From contig JAUXIK010000025.1 in the NCBI GenBank assembly GCA_030620995.1, forward strand, positions 1 to 35,682: 35,682 nt of DNA, in the 5' to 3' direction. Each line of letters begins with the position of its first letter. Positions within the stretch are counted from its first letter, which is position 1. Position numbers and translations under genes: made by a program. Origin of the DNA: Candidatus Aegiribacteria sp. GTDB taxonomy: Bacteria > Fermentibacterota > Fermentibacteria > Fermentibacterales > JCC-6. The notes beneath the pieces are model-generated. The model was not told the DNA's origin. It saw only the letters and a program-made list of their open reading frames with translations, and ran no database searches. This document shows positions 16,690-25,805 of this stretch, in pieces.

Positions 16690-18881
16690 AACACCTGATG
16701 TTTGCGCTGATGATATTATTACCTCTTTCCTGTCGATCCGTTTATGAGGAGGAACTGCCACCGACGCAGACAGAAGAGGAAATCCGGCCTGCGGTATTCA
16801 GGGAGGTCGATTCTCTGTATCTGGCAGGCGGGTTTTTCCAGGTTCGTGACTCATTACTCTCCATTCTCAGAACAGATCCGTCTCTTCTGGACGAAACCCT
16901 TTTCAGGATGCTGGGACTCTATCACGGAAGGGCAATGGAGCATGATTACATTGATCTGTTGGAAGGCCTTGAATTTGAAGGTTACGGCGATCTGAGCGGC
17001 TGGAAAGTCTCGGCGCTGGATCTCGCCGGACTTCCCCTTGAAGCTCTTGCGTATCTGCCGCATGATAAACCCCTGCTTGAAGCCTGGCTTATCTGCGAAA
17101 TTGACTCTTTACATGAAGATATGACTCTTCCAGTTCCCTGCGGACATGGTGAAATTTTCGCTATGACGATGGCTGCTGTCCCTGGATCGATGACTCCATC
17201 CGAAATTCGAATGGCTGCTTCGGCCGCAGCTTTATTTCCATCGGTCAAGTCTGTTGTTCTGAGGGAACTCGAGGTTTCCAGTGATACGGCTGGAGCCTGG
17301 TGGGATGAGGTCATGGATACAATTAACAGCGGGACAGTAACTGCTGAATCGCTTCTGCTTTCGAAGCTGGCGTTTGAGGGTTGCGAGTCATTTGAATACT
17401 GGTCTGATATTCAGCGTTCCGGAGGAGAGGCATGTATAATCGCGACTGATGTAATTCTGGAACGATATGCCGGGAATTATGTTCCATCCTGGCAGACAGT
17501 TGACTGTCTTGTCGCTCAGGGCAAAACTGAACTTGCATTCGCTTATGCTGAGAACGGTGACTCCTTCCATAGAGCAGGAGCGGAAATGGCTCTTATGCTT
17601 GATGAGCACAGATACGATGATCTGATCAGATTCTGCGATTCGTTCAACGAGGATGCGCCGGATTCACTTTCAGCACGAGCTGCGCTGTTCAGAGCACATG
17701 CTCTGAAAGCTGCAGGAAGAGGGGGCAGTGTCTGCTATCCGGAATATCTCATCTTTGCTTCTGAATATCCCTGGCATCCGGAAGCCAGGGAAGCCGCCTA
17801 CAATGCCGGCAAATATTTTGATTGTGAACAGGAATGGGCTGATGCAGCTGAAGCCTATCTTTTATCGCTGCGAACATCCGGTTCGTGGGATGGTGATGAA
17901 AGGGCGCACTGGCGGGGTGGTTTTTCATTGTACATGTCCGGAAGAACTGTTCAGGCCGATTCCCTGTGGGAGGCGGGCTGCGCACGCTGGCCATCCGGTT
18001 ACTGGAGAGATGAAATGCTTTTCTGGAGAGCTCGTCTTGCGGGTGAATCCGGTCTTATTCACCTTCAGGATTCTCTCCTCTACCAGGTTGCTCAGCAGCA
18101 CCTCTGGGAATTTTATGGAATGCTTGCAGCGAGAAGACTCGGAATTACTGCAGCAGAAGGATTTCCTGTTCCTGAGATCAGGTTACTGGAGGATACTGCG
18201 TGTTCCCTTGCGATAGAGCTCACATCGAAAGGCTATGGTGCAGCAGCGGCGGAAATGCTTGAAGGAGGATCAACAGGTTCACTTGAGCAGAGGGCAGTCG
18301 CGCTTTCACTGATGGGTCGGCACGGAAGCGCGCTCAATATACTTCGGGTGCTTGATGTGGGATTTCGGGAATCAGCCCATTCAATACTGCCGGATTCGCT
18401 GCTGTGCTTCTATTTCCCGTCTCCATACAGGGATCTTGCTCAAGCGTCTACGGATACACTTGCCCTTGAAGCCAGTATGCTGCAGGGAATAATGAGAGAA
18501 GAGAGCTATTTTGACAGATTGGTAATCTCCAGAGCAGGCGCACGCGGAGTCATACAGCTCATGCGTGGAACTGCACATGATGTCTCCAGATGGTACGGTC
18601 TTCCGCGACTTGAGGAAGATGAATTCTTTGATCCTGTCATTTCCGTTCCCTATGGCGCATTGTACATTGACAGGCAGCGAAGCAGATTCAACGATGATAT
18701 TCCTCTTTTTCTTGCCGCATACAATGCTGGTCCTGAAAACTCAGCAAGATGGGTTGAAATGCACGGATGGAACCCTGGAGATCCTGAGCTCTATATTGAG
18801 CAGATAACCTACAGGGAGACCCGAATGTATGTGAAGAAAGTATTGAGGTCCGCCTGGATTTACGAAAGGCTTGAAAAATGA
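16686..18881 (+). CDS. Second lytic transglycosylase (SLT), probable lipoprotein or exported paralogue
   Basis: The product is a paralogue of the preceding gene with the same length plan: 731 residues, a long helical region, and an SLT domain over about 594-731 with REESYF (catalytic Glu606) and LAAYNAGPEN. The SLT motif reads IQLMRGTA where Pro is usual before Gly. The N-terminus is a hydrophobic segment ending LLPLSC, so Cys16 could be lipidated, although Pro at -3 is unusual. The start is TTG 16686, which overlaps the upstream stop (TTGA) and has GGAG eight bases before it. Shared stretches such as DSLLCFYFP and HPW.P.A.EAAY confirm the duplication. Confidence 0.87.
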   Translation: MKHLMFALMILLPLSCRSVYEEELPPTQTEEEIRPAVFREVDSLYLAGGFFQVRDSLLSILRTDPSLLDETLFRMLGLYHGRAMEHDYIDLLEGLEFEGYGDLSGWKVSALDLAGLPLEALAYLPHDKPLLEAWLICEIDSLHEDMTLPVPCGHGEIFAMTMAAVPGSMTPSEIRMAASAAALFPSVKSVVLRELEVSSDTAGAWWDEVMDTINSGTVTAESLLLSKLAFEGCESFEYWSDIQRSGGEACIIATDVILERYAGNYVPSWQTVDCLVAQGKTELAFAYAENGDSFHRAGAEMALMLDEHRYDDLIRFCDSFNEDAPDSLSARAALFRAHALKAAGRGGSVCYPEYLIFASEYPWHPEAREAAYNAGKYFDCEQEWADAAEAYLLSLRTSGSWDGDERAHWRGGFSLYMSGRTVQADSLWEAGCARWPSGYWRDEMLFWRARLAGESGLIHLQDSLLYQVAQQHLWEFYGMLAARRLGITAAEGFPVPEIRLLEDTACSLAIELTSKGYGAAAAEMLEGGSTGSLEQRAVALSLMGRHGSALNILRVLDVGFRESAHSILPDSLLCFYFPSPYRDLAQASTDTLALEASMLQGIMREESYFDRLVISRAGARGVIQLMRGTAHDVSRWYGLPRLEEDEFFDPVISVPYGALYIDRQRSRFNDDIPLFLAAYNAGPENSARWVEMHGWNPGDPELYIEQITYRETRMYVKKVLRSAWIYERLEK

Positions 18882-20176
18882 CTGCTCTAATTCTAATATT
18901 CCTGCTGAATTACTTTGTTGATCCAGCTGTTCCTACAACTCTGGTTTATCCTCCATTCGGTCACTGCATGGGTATGTACAGGGCAGGAACTGAACAGCTT
19001 GCGATTCTGCTCGGAGGTCTCGTCAGATTTGATGATCCACAGGGACTCGCATGTGTGAAACTTGAAGACTGGGATGATCCGGGAACCTCGGACGATGATG
19101 AACTGGCAGTATACGGAGTGAATTCCGGAACCGGACATATCATCTATAATGCCGATATGTACACACTTGGCCTGTATGGTGGTACGGGTTCGGATGAAGA
19201 TGAACTTTATAAGCCCCACGGGATAGCTGCGGACCCGTCAGGCATGGTTCTGGTGGCTGACACAGGTAATCAGCGCGTGATGATCCTTAGGAGGAATGGA
19301 TCCAGACTTGTTCCCGACGGGCAAATCCCCGGTTCTTTCATCGAACCATGGGATGTTGCGATCGACGGCGGTGGAAAGGTTTACATTACTGACCGGGCTG
19401 GAAACATACTGTTCATATATTCCTCTGTTGCGGATTCACTTCCTGTGTTGATCGAACTCAGCACTCCGGGCGGTGTCGGCGCTGTGGGAACGGAAACCTG
19501 GTTCCATAACGATGAAAGCAGCATTGTCGTAGTAACAGATGAGGGCTCAACCCTTGTAAAAATCGAGAACGGTATAATTGTTGAATCTGCTGATATTGAT
19601 GATTGCAGGGGAGGCGTATTCAATTATCCAGCCATTGATTTCTGGGGGAACGTCTGGGTTACAGACAGCCTCAACAATACAATTCACAAGTTTACTCCTG
19701 ATCTTGAGTACCTTGTCAGTTTTGGCTCCGAAGGGCACAATGACAGGGAATTCACACATCCAACAGGTCTGACCATATGGAAGCGTTTCGGCCAGATGTT
19801 CGTCGCCGAGAGAGAGGGAGCAAGGTATTTCTGGATCGGCGCTGATCTGATTGACCTTACAATAGAATCAACCGGCAGAGGTCTGCAGTTAGACGGAATT
19901 CTCACTGAAAAGGCTATTCTGGACGCGATTATCACCGGCCCTGATGGATCCGAGGTCCGACGTCTTTTTGAAGGCAGGCATTCCGCGGGACAACTGCATC
20001 TCCAGTGGGACGGCTGCAACTCGAGAGGTGTACCTGTCGAGGGCGGTGAATTCGGTCTGGAGCTTGTTCTGCAGCCTACGTATTCAAGCAAGGGATATTT
20101 CAGAAAGACATTTCTCGAAGATTTCATGCTGGATTCTCTTCCGGAATCTGCAACAGGGAGGGGGAGAAGGAGCTGA
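18878..20176 (+). CDS. Exported NHL-repeat propeller protein with FlgD-like C-terminus
   Basis: The 432-residue product starts with a short hydrophobic signal segment (1-14). NHL-type repeats follow, clearest in PHGIAADPSGMVLVADTGNQ and then IEPWDVAIDGGGKVYITDRAGN and YPAIDFWGNVWVTDSLNN. These build a beta propeller, a binding platform with no catalysis implied. The last about 85 residues (ITGPDGSEVRRLFEG, LQWDGCNSRGVPVEGGEF) fit a FlgD-Ig-like domain, as in the carboxypeptidase at 1.5-3.0 kb. The ATG overlaps the transglycosylase stop (ATGA). Its stop shares bases with the next gene's CTG. The ligand is unknown. Confidence 0.78.
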   Translation: MTALILIFLLNYFVDPAVPTTLVYPPFGHCMGMYRAGTEQLAILLGGLVRFDDPQGLACVKLEDWDDPGTSDDDELAVYGVNSGTGHIIYNADMYTLGLYGGTGSDEDELYKPHGIAADPSGMVLVADTGNQRVMILRRNGSRLVPDGQIPGSFIEPWDVAIDGGGKVYITDRAGNILFIYSSVADSLPVLIELSTPGGVGAVGTETWFHNDESSIVVVTDEGSTLVKIENGIIVESADIDDCRGGVFNYPAIDFWGNVWVTDSLNNTIHKFTPDLEYLVSFGSEGHNDREFTHPTGLTIWKRFGQMFVAEREGARYFWIGADLIDLTIESTGRGLQLDGILTEKAILDAIITGPDGSEVRRLFEGRHSAGQLHLQWDGCNSRGVPVEGGEFGLELVLQPTYSSKGYFRKTFLEDFMLDSLPESATGRGRRS

Positions 20177-21399
20177 GATACGCTTTTTTTGTAATACTCC
20201 TGATTCTATCCGCATTCTTCAGCGGAACCGAGACAGCCTGTTTCAGCCTTGACAGGCTTCAGAAAAGAAGACTTCGAAAAACGGAATCGGGCAGGAGAGT
20301 GATACATATGCTCTCAACCCCGGAAAAACTTCTTTCCGCTCTGCTTTTCGGAAACACAGTTGTGAATGTCGTTGCGTCGGTGCTTGCCGTATCCATTACT
20401 GCTGACCTTTTCCCGGATAATACCGGTCTGAGTCTGGCTCTGTCCGTTACCCTGATGACTTTGCTTCTGCTTGTTTTCGGTGAAATATCTCCCAAGACTC
20501 TCGCTGTATCACATGCAGGGAAATGGGCTTCACGAAGTTCTGCGGTAATGCTTGTCTATCTGAAATTATGTGCTCCGGTTGCTTCAACTCTTTCGCGAGT
20601 GTCGAACTACATATCCCATCTGATAGGAGTAGGGCATCCCGGGGAAACACTTTCACATGAGGAGATCATCGCGCTTGTTGAACTCGGACGGTCAGAGGGA
20701 CTTCTGGGAAGTGAAGCGGAAGCAACATTGAACCTTCTAACACTGGAGGAATCTCAATGTACTCATGTAATGAAACCGCGATCGGATGTAGCTGTTCTTA
20801 GAACAGGATGGACCCGTGAAAGGTTCACTGAGATCATTGAGAGTACCGGATACACAAGGTATCCTGTACTGGATGGTCAGGTTGAAAAGGTGCTTGGTTA
20901 CATTGATTCAAGAGAGTACCTGCTGTCAGGTGAAGAAATCCCGCTTACTCTGCACCCTCTGCCATCCTTTCCTGAAAATGCCCGGCTCGAAACCGTTCTC
21001 AGGGGTTTGAGGGATTCCGATGAGGAAGCTGGAGCCGTATTTGACGAGTACGGTGACTGGACAGGGTTTATCACAACACGCGATGTCATTGACAGCATAT
21101 TGCTCAATCCCGAGAAAGAAAAGGGATTTCTTCCGGATGGAGTCACGGTTAAAGACGGGTGGATAGAGATTCCCGCCTCGATGAAACTGATAACCTTTTC
21201 TGAACTCTTGCGGAGGGATATACATGCAAAATGGGCTGAGACTTGCGCTGGATTGCTGATGGAGGTTACAGGAAGAATTCCTGAAGCGGGAGAGGAGATC
21301 TCCGCGTCAGGGTATCTTTTCAGAATCGTGTCAAAGAATGGTCCGAAACTGGAACGCCTGGAAGTCAGATTTGATAGAAGGGGGAGTGCTCAGTGTTGA
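20173..21399 (+). CDS. CNNM/HlyC-CorC family membrane protein with CBS pair
   Basis: Members are integral membrane proteins linked to magnesium or cobalt efflux. The frame gives a hydrophobic opening (AFFVILLILSAFFSGTET) that is the conserved start of the DUF21/CNNM domain, then LLFGNTVVNVVAS and LLLVFGEISPKTLAV. A CBS pair follows at about 190-310 and a CorC_HlyC domain at the end. A GTG at 20299 would delete the first membrane segment. Between the in-frame stop at 20047 and 20299 there is no ATG, GTG or TTG. The best start is CTG 20173: it overlaps the upstream stop (CTGA) and follows GGGAGGGGGAG. The length is then 408 residues, normal for the family. Confidence 0.85.
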   Translation: MRYAFFVILLILSAFFSGTETACFSLDRLQKRRLRKTESGRRVIHMLSTPEKLLSALLFGNTVVNVVASVLAVSITADLFPDNTGLSLALSVTLMTLLLLVFGEISPKTLAVSHAGKWASRSSAVMLVYLKLCAPVASTLSRVSNYISHLIGVGHPGETLSHEEIIALVELGRSEGLLGSEAEATLNLLTLEESQCTHVMKPRSDVAVLRTGWTRERFTEIIESTGYTRYPVLDGQVEKVLGYIDSREYLLSGEEIPLTLHPLPSFPENARLETVLRGLRDSDEEAGAVFDEYGDWTGFITTRDVIDSILLNPEKEKGFLPDGVTVKDGWIEIPASMKLITFSELLRRDIHAKWAETCAGLLMEVTGRIPEAGEEISASGYLFRIVSKNGPKLERLEVRFDRRGSAQC

Positions 21400-22385
21400 T
21401 GATTATTCTGTTTCTGCTTGCACTTGTACTTAGCGCCTTTTGCAGCGGAAGCGAGACAGCGTTTTCAGCAGCGAGCAGAATAAGAGCCTACAGCCGATTG
21501 AGAGAGGGTAAAAAACGGGCAGGACTGACTCTGGATTTCATCGAACATCCCCGCAAATATCTTACTACGACTCTGGTGGGCACGAACGTGGGGACGGTTC
21601 TGGCGTCCGCGATTACTTCAAGGGTTACCGGAAATACCGGTATATCATGGCTCGAACCTCTTTCAGTGGCTATCCTCGTATTCTTTATTCTGATTTTCAC
21701 GGAGATGATACCGAAGCAGCTGATGCTGATATCAAGAGAGCGAGTGGTCTCCAGACTCTCATTACCACTCCTTCTTCTTCGGATAATCCTTTTTCCTGTT
21801 GTTCTTATCGCTGATTTCCTTTCAACTTTGATCGTGGGGCGGAGAATTGATTCCCGACTTTTCGAAAGCAAGAGTGAGATACTTGGCCTTCTTACTGATT
21901 CATCCTCTGATGCTGGCCCGATCGCCGAAAGAGTTCTCAGAATGAACGATATCATGATCGGTAATGTGATGAGAACACTCCGAGGAGTACCTTACACCTG
22001 TACGGGAACATCCCGAAGAGATATTCTGGAGAAGCTCATTGATACCGGGTATCCGTTCGTACTGGTTCGTGAGAAGGATGGCGAGACTATCCGCGGGTAT
22101 GCTGACAGGGCTTCGATCACAGGATCCGGGGAAACACTTGACGACAGCGGTATTAAAGGATTACCATATTTTGAACTGAGCGATGATCTGATAAACGTGA
22201 TCACCGGGCTTGTGAAAGCAGCTGCACCAGTCGGAATCGTGCTTGGGAATACCGGGCAGCCTGTTGGAATTGCCATTCTTGACGATATCGTTGATTCGCT
22301 GCTGGGCAAAGAAGTACGCTCCACTTCGGAAACAGGAATCGCCCGGAGAATTGAATGGATTGATGGAAAAGCAGTTGCGAGGTAA
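21393..22385 (+). CDS. Second CNNM-domain membrane protein, CorC_HlyC domain absent
   Basis: The 330-residue product repeats the CNNM opening (LALVLSAFCSGSETAFSAAS), LVGTNVGTVLAS and FTEMIPKQLML, with about four membrane segments to residue 150. The following 170 residues look like a weakened CBS pair (NVMRTLRGVPY; GIVLGNTGQPVGIAILDDI), and the usual C-terminal CorC_HlyC domain is missing. The start could be GTG 21393, TTG 21396 or ATG 21399; GGGGAG at 21381-21386 favours the GTG by spacing. It overlaps the preceding CNNM gene by a few bases, so the two proteins may form a heteromer. Confidence 0.82.
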   Translation: MLMIILFLLALVLSAFCSGSETAFSAASRIRAYSRLREGKKRAGLTLDFIEHPRKYLTTTLVGTNVGTVLASAITSRVTGNTGISWLEPLSVAILVFFILIFTEMIPKQLMLISRERVVSRLSLPLLLLRIILFPVVLIADFLSTLIVGRRIDSRLFESKSEILGLLTDSSSDAGPIAERVLRMNDIMIGNVMRTLRGVPYTCTGTSRRDILEKLIDTGYPFVLVREKDGETIRGYADRASITGSGETLDDSGIKGLPYFELSDDLINVITGLVKAAAPVGIVLGNTGQPVGIAILDDIVDSLLGKEVRSTSETGIARRIEWIDGKAVAR

Positions 22386-24351
22386 TTTCCTCTGGATCGG
22401 TGATCATGATCCGCCGTTCAAGGGTGCGGTGATCGATGGTCAGACTAATAATCATCCACAGTACTCCGCTGTTCTGGTTTCAGGCAGATATGACCCTTCT
22501 GAAGCTGCAGATCATATCAGAAAGCTGTACGGTGCCGATATCCCCTGGTTTGCATTCACATCCGGAGAAAACGCTCAATCCTGGTTTGACGCCGGAGCTA
22601 CCGGGTTCATACCGCCAGATACTCCCCCTGATACTATCATCGCGATGCTTGAAAGCATTTCCCGTCTGCTGGAGGCCGCCAGTACACGGAATCCCCTTTC
22701 AGGTCTTCCCGGAAACAGGACAATAGCCGCAAGGATAAGATCAGACGTTATTGATGGATCAGCAATGGCGGCATACCTTGATATTTCCGGATTCAAACCG
22801 TTCAACGATTACTACGGCTTTACAAGAGGTGATGCTGTGCTCCGATCACTTGCAGGTATCCTGACCGAAAATCTTCCGGATTACTTCACGGGACATATCG
22901 GTGGTGATGATTTCATCTGTATAGGAGAGGGTGAGAACTTCATAACCTCTGTCCGTCAGGCTGTGAAAGTATTCAACAGCAGAGCAGGAGGGTTCTACAA
23001 CGGCAAGGATCACGCTGCGGGAGGCATCGAGGCTCTGGACAGGTTCGGGCAGTTCAGGTTCTATCCTGTCATGGATCTGACATTATCACTTGTTTCCGGC
23101 AAAGGCTGCGGCACAGTTGAGGAACTTGCTCTCAAAGCCGGTCTTGAGAAGAAGAGGGTAAAGGGGGAAATACCACCTGGAACCGTATCCGGTATCCTCA
23201 GTGAGCTGGATGATACACCGGATTATTCTGATTTCAGGGAATGGGTTCAAAACTGTGAACCGGACATAGTCCAGATCAAAGCTCTGCTTGAGTCATCCGG
23301 TATTCTGGGTGACAGGAAGATGACCGGCTGTCTGATAGAGATACTCAGGGAAGAACCGGATCATCATTTAAGAAAAAGTGCTGCAAGGGCACTCGGAAAT
23401 GTCGCAGGACCGGATTCCGCAAGAGCTCTGAAGGATGCGCTGAACGACAGAAGTGCTCATGTGAGAACCGCCGCGGCTACTGCTCTTCCATTCGTTCTTG
23501 GCAGAGATGCCGGAGAGATCCTGAAAAGCATTCTCTATGATAAAAGCACATGGGTACGAAGGGCTGCTCTCAGGGGTCTTGGAATAAGCGGATGGCAGGA
23601 TGCTGCAGATATTCTTGATCGTGAACTTAGAAAACCGAACAAGGGTGGATACTGGCTGAATCATCAGCAGGAACTCGCATCGACGCTGGAGGGTATCACG
23701 TTCCTTGGCGATCAGAAGCTGATAGATGCTGTTATTTTCATTCTAATGAATAACCCCGGTGTCAGTAAGGACGCGATCTGGCGCACAATGCTGTCTCTGG
23801 GTGGTGAAAAATGCGTTGAGGAGATGCTTAAAGCCGCTGAGGACGGCAGGCACCGCGAATATTTTCCATTCCTTGATCGTTTTGATGTTCACTGCATTTC
23901 CAGCCAGACACTTGAGAAACTTGAAAAAATGTTGATAGAACTCGACCTTCCAATTCGGAGTGATCGGATATCCGTGCTGAAATTCCTCAGGAGAATACCC
24001 TGCAAGGCCATTCATGATATCTCGGAATGGCTGCTTGGGCTGACTGACACTCTGGTAGACCCTGATGAATTCGAGCTGCTTCTTGAAACTATGACAGCAA
24101 GGGAAGTGCTTCCGCGCGGGTATGATCTGGCAAGGATCGTTAACAGGGCGAAGCAGGGAAGACTGGAACTCACGACAAAGGGAATCGTATCGATGCTGAG
24201 ATGGGCATCAACAGGGAAGTACACCCTTTCACGAACCTATCTTGAAAAACTTCTCAGGCATGATTCAAGAGAGATCAGAACCGCAGCCGCAAGAACGGTG
24301 GTTCAGCTTGCCTGCAAGAGAAGAGATGAGCTGACCGCAAATAAAGAATGA
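22363..24351 (+). CDS. Receiver-like / GGDDF diguanylate-cyclase-like / HEAT-repeat fusion protein
   Basis: In the 662-residue product residues 8-105 resemble a receiver fold (FLWIGDH, YSAVLVSGR, IPWFAFTS, GATGFIPPD) without a clear phosphoacceptor Asp. Residues 108-270 are a GGDEF-family domain: LDISGFKPFNDYYGFTRGD (metal Asp140) and the signature GGDDF at 180-184, preceded by NPLSGLPGN. GGDDF keeps the essential acidic residue, so cyclic-di-GMP synthesis is possible. Residues about 290-660 are HEAT repeats (RKSAARALGNVAGPDSARAL; VRTAAATALPFVLG). ATG 22363 overlaps the CNNM gene by 23 bases; the open frame extends further upstream only inside that gene. The partner bound by the HEAT part is unknown. 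Confidence 0.78.
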   Translation: MEKQLRGNFLWIGDHDPPFKGAVIDGQTNNHPQYSAVLVSGRYDPSEAADHIRKLYGADIPWFAFTSGENAQSWFDAGATGFIPPDTPPDTIIAMLESISRLLEAASTRNPLSGLPGNRTIAARIRSDVIDGSAMAAYLDISGFKPFNDYYGFTRGDAVLRSLAGILTENLPDYFTGHIGGDDFICIGEGENFITSVRQAVKVFNSRAGGFYNGKDHAAGGIEALDRFGQFRFYPVMDLTLSLVSGKGCGTVEELALKAGLEKKRVKGEIPPGTVSGILSELDDTPDYSDFREWVQNCEPDIVQIKALLESSGILGDRKMTGCLIEILREEPDHHLRKSAARALGNVAGPDSARALKDALNDRSAHVRTAAATALPFVLGRDAGEILKSILYDKSTWVRRAALRGLGISGWQDAADILDRELRKPNKGGYWLNHQQELASTLEGITFLGDQKLIDAVIFILMNNPGVSKDAIWRTMLSLGGEKCVEEMLKAAEDGRHREYFPFLDRFDVHCISSQTLEKLEKMLIELDLPIRSDRISVLKFLRRIPCKAIHDISEWLLGLTDTLVDPDEFELLLETMTAREVLPRGYDLARIVNRAKQGRLELTTKGIVSMLRWASTGKYTLSRTYLEKLLRHDSREIRTAAARTVVQLACKRRDELTANKE

Positions 24352-24453
24352 TCATCAGCTTGAATTATAATTGAATAAATGGTGTACTTCTGAAATACCT
24401 TTGAACTACTCAGCCAGATCATCTTGAATCGATATCAGTGAAAGAAGGGAAGA

Positions 24454-25776
24454 ATGGCTATTAATATCATCAGCATGATCATGCTTGTTATCCCCCCTGC
24501 AATTACCTCTGAATCAAGCTGGACCTCACCTGATATCCGCATCGCTACGGAATGGAGCTTGAATGTCATGGATCTTATCGATCCGGCATACACACATTTA
24601 GGTACAGTCTATGAAGTTGAATCCGAGGAAGGATTTGAATGGCATACTGTTCTCGTTGATAAGAACTTCGTTCTTCTGCTTGAGGGCGATACTGTAGTAA
24701 ACAGTATTCCCTATTCGGGTGACATCTGGAGAATGACATTTTCTCCTGATTGTCGGTACCTTCTGGGATACTGTTATAACGATGAAAAGCTTATTCTCTT
24801 CAATCTTGAAGAGGGTACGGTCAAATCAATTCCTCTTTTTTCAAGTGGAATGGGATTTCCGGGCAATCCTCGTATCTGTGTAACCAACGATGGAACTGTA
24901 CTTGTAAAACACTACACATATTTGAGGATATACGATTCCGATTTCAACTGCATTCTCTCACGGGACAACTTCAGCTGGGGGGTGGAATTTGTTGGATTAT
25001 CGGAAGCGGGTGACCGTTTCTACACGACAACCTATGACAGCTTGCGCGCATATGATATGCAGTGTAATCTTCTGTGGAATACTGAATTACCCGAACCGCA
25101 TGAGTTCTGGGGTTTCCGGACAAGAGAATTCGAACTATCTAATACAGGGTCTTTTATAGCTGTTACAGATTTCCACAAGCTTCACATAATTAGCACTGAT
25201 GATGGTTCACAGATTGGGCAATTCGTTTTCGATGAAAGCATATCTGATCCCGAATTCAGTGAATCTGATTCCATTGTAGCAGTCAGCTCTTTTACTCACC
25301 CTGAGACAACTCCTCGAAGACCGATAGACAGCTTTGGTTTGCGGTCATTTTCATTGCAAAATGGTTTGATTGAAATAAATAGCGAGTTTTATGCAGCTAG
25401 CTCCCTGTCAGAACAAGGTATGCCATATTCGTTTTCATCATATTCTGTATCAGATAATGGATCTTTACTTGGATTCTTATATTACAGTTCAAGATTCGGA
25501 AGGATTGCACTACTATCACCGGATTTGGAAATAGTATGGTTATCGGAAAATCTAAAGCAAGACGGTAGCTGGATATTCTACTTTCCATCCAGCAAAGGAT
25601 TATGCAGCGATAATTCCGGTTTCTGGTACTTTGATGGAACCAGTATACACTCCTGCTTGATTGATCAGGGACGTAGTCTACTTGGTCAACTTAACCGCAA
25701 AGTATCTGCTCAGGGCAAAAATGACGATTATGCATTGAATACCTTGCAGTCACGAAAATATATTTCTATATTATGA
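24454..25776 (+). CDS. Exported beta-propeller-like protein, function unknown
   Basis: The 440-residue product has a signal peptide ending near residue 19 (PPAITS). It is followed by repeated blade-like strands with the phrase pattern of WD40/YVTN propellers (DIWRMTFSPDCRYLLGY, LFNLEEGTVKSI, VGLSEAGDRFYTT, LRAYDMQCNLLWN). No catalytic motif is seen. The ATG has GAAGGGAAG just upstream. The last quarter of the gene, from about 25,200, looks richer in A and T than its neighbours, and the stop codon lies inside the palindromic operator of the following toxin-antitoxin operon. This may mark the edge of an acquired segment. Confidence 0.7.
   Translation: MAINIISMIMLVIPPAITSESSWTSPDIRIATEWSLNVMDLIDPAYTHLGTVYEVESEEGFEWHTVLVDKNFVLLLEGDTVVNSIPYSGDIWRMTFSPDCRYLLGYCYNDEKLILFNLEEGTVKSIPLFSSGMGFPGNPRICVTNDGTVLVKHYTYLRIYDSDFNCILSRDNFSWGVEFVGLSEAGDRFYTTTYDSLRAYDMQCNLLWNTELPEPHEFWGFRTREFELSNTGSFIAVTDFHKLHIISTDDGSQIGQFVFDESISDPEFSESDSIVAVSSFTHPETTPRRPIDSFGLRSFSLQNGLIEINSEFYAASSLSEQGMPYSFSSYSVSDNGSLLGFLYYSSRFGRIALLSPDLEIVWLSENLKQDGSWIFYFPSSKGLCSDNSGFWYFDGTSIHSCLIDQGRSLLGQLNRKVSAQGKNDDYALNTLQSRKYISIL
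25744..25772 (+). promoter_or_regulatory. Probable promoter of the AbiE-type operon
   Basis: TTGCAG (25744-25749) is followed after 17 bases by TATATT (25767-25772), a five-of-six match to the -10 consensus. The predicted transcript start, near 25779, falls in the palindrome that begins at 25772. The promoter lies inside the 3' end of the upstream propeller gene. Confidence 0.5.
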
Positions 25777-25789
25777 CATAAATGTCATA
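25772..25789. promoter_or_regulatory. Perfect palindrome, candidate AbiEi operator
   Basis: TATGACAT and ATGTCATA form perfect 8-bp inverted arms with a two-base AA spacer. The site abuts the -10 element and covers the expected transcript start, 16 bases before the TTG of the AbiEi-like gene. AbiEi antitoxins of known systems repress their own promoter by binding inverted repeats, so this is the natural operator candidate. Confidence 0.6.
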
Positions 25790-25805
25790 GAAAGGAAATA
25801 TACTT

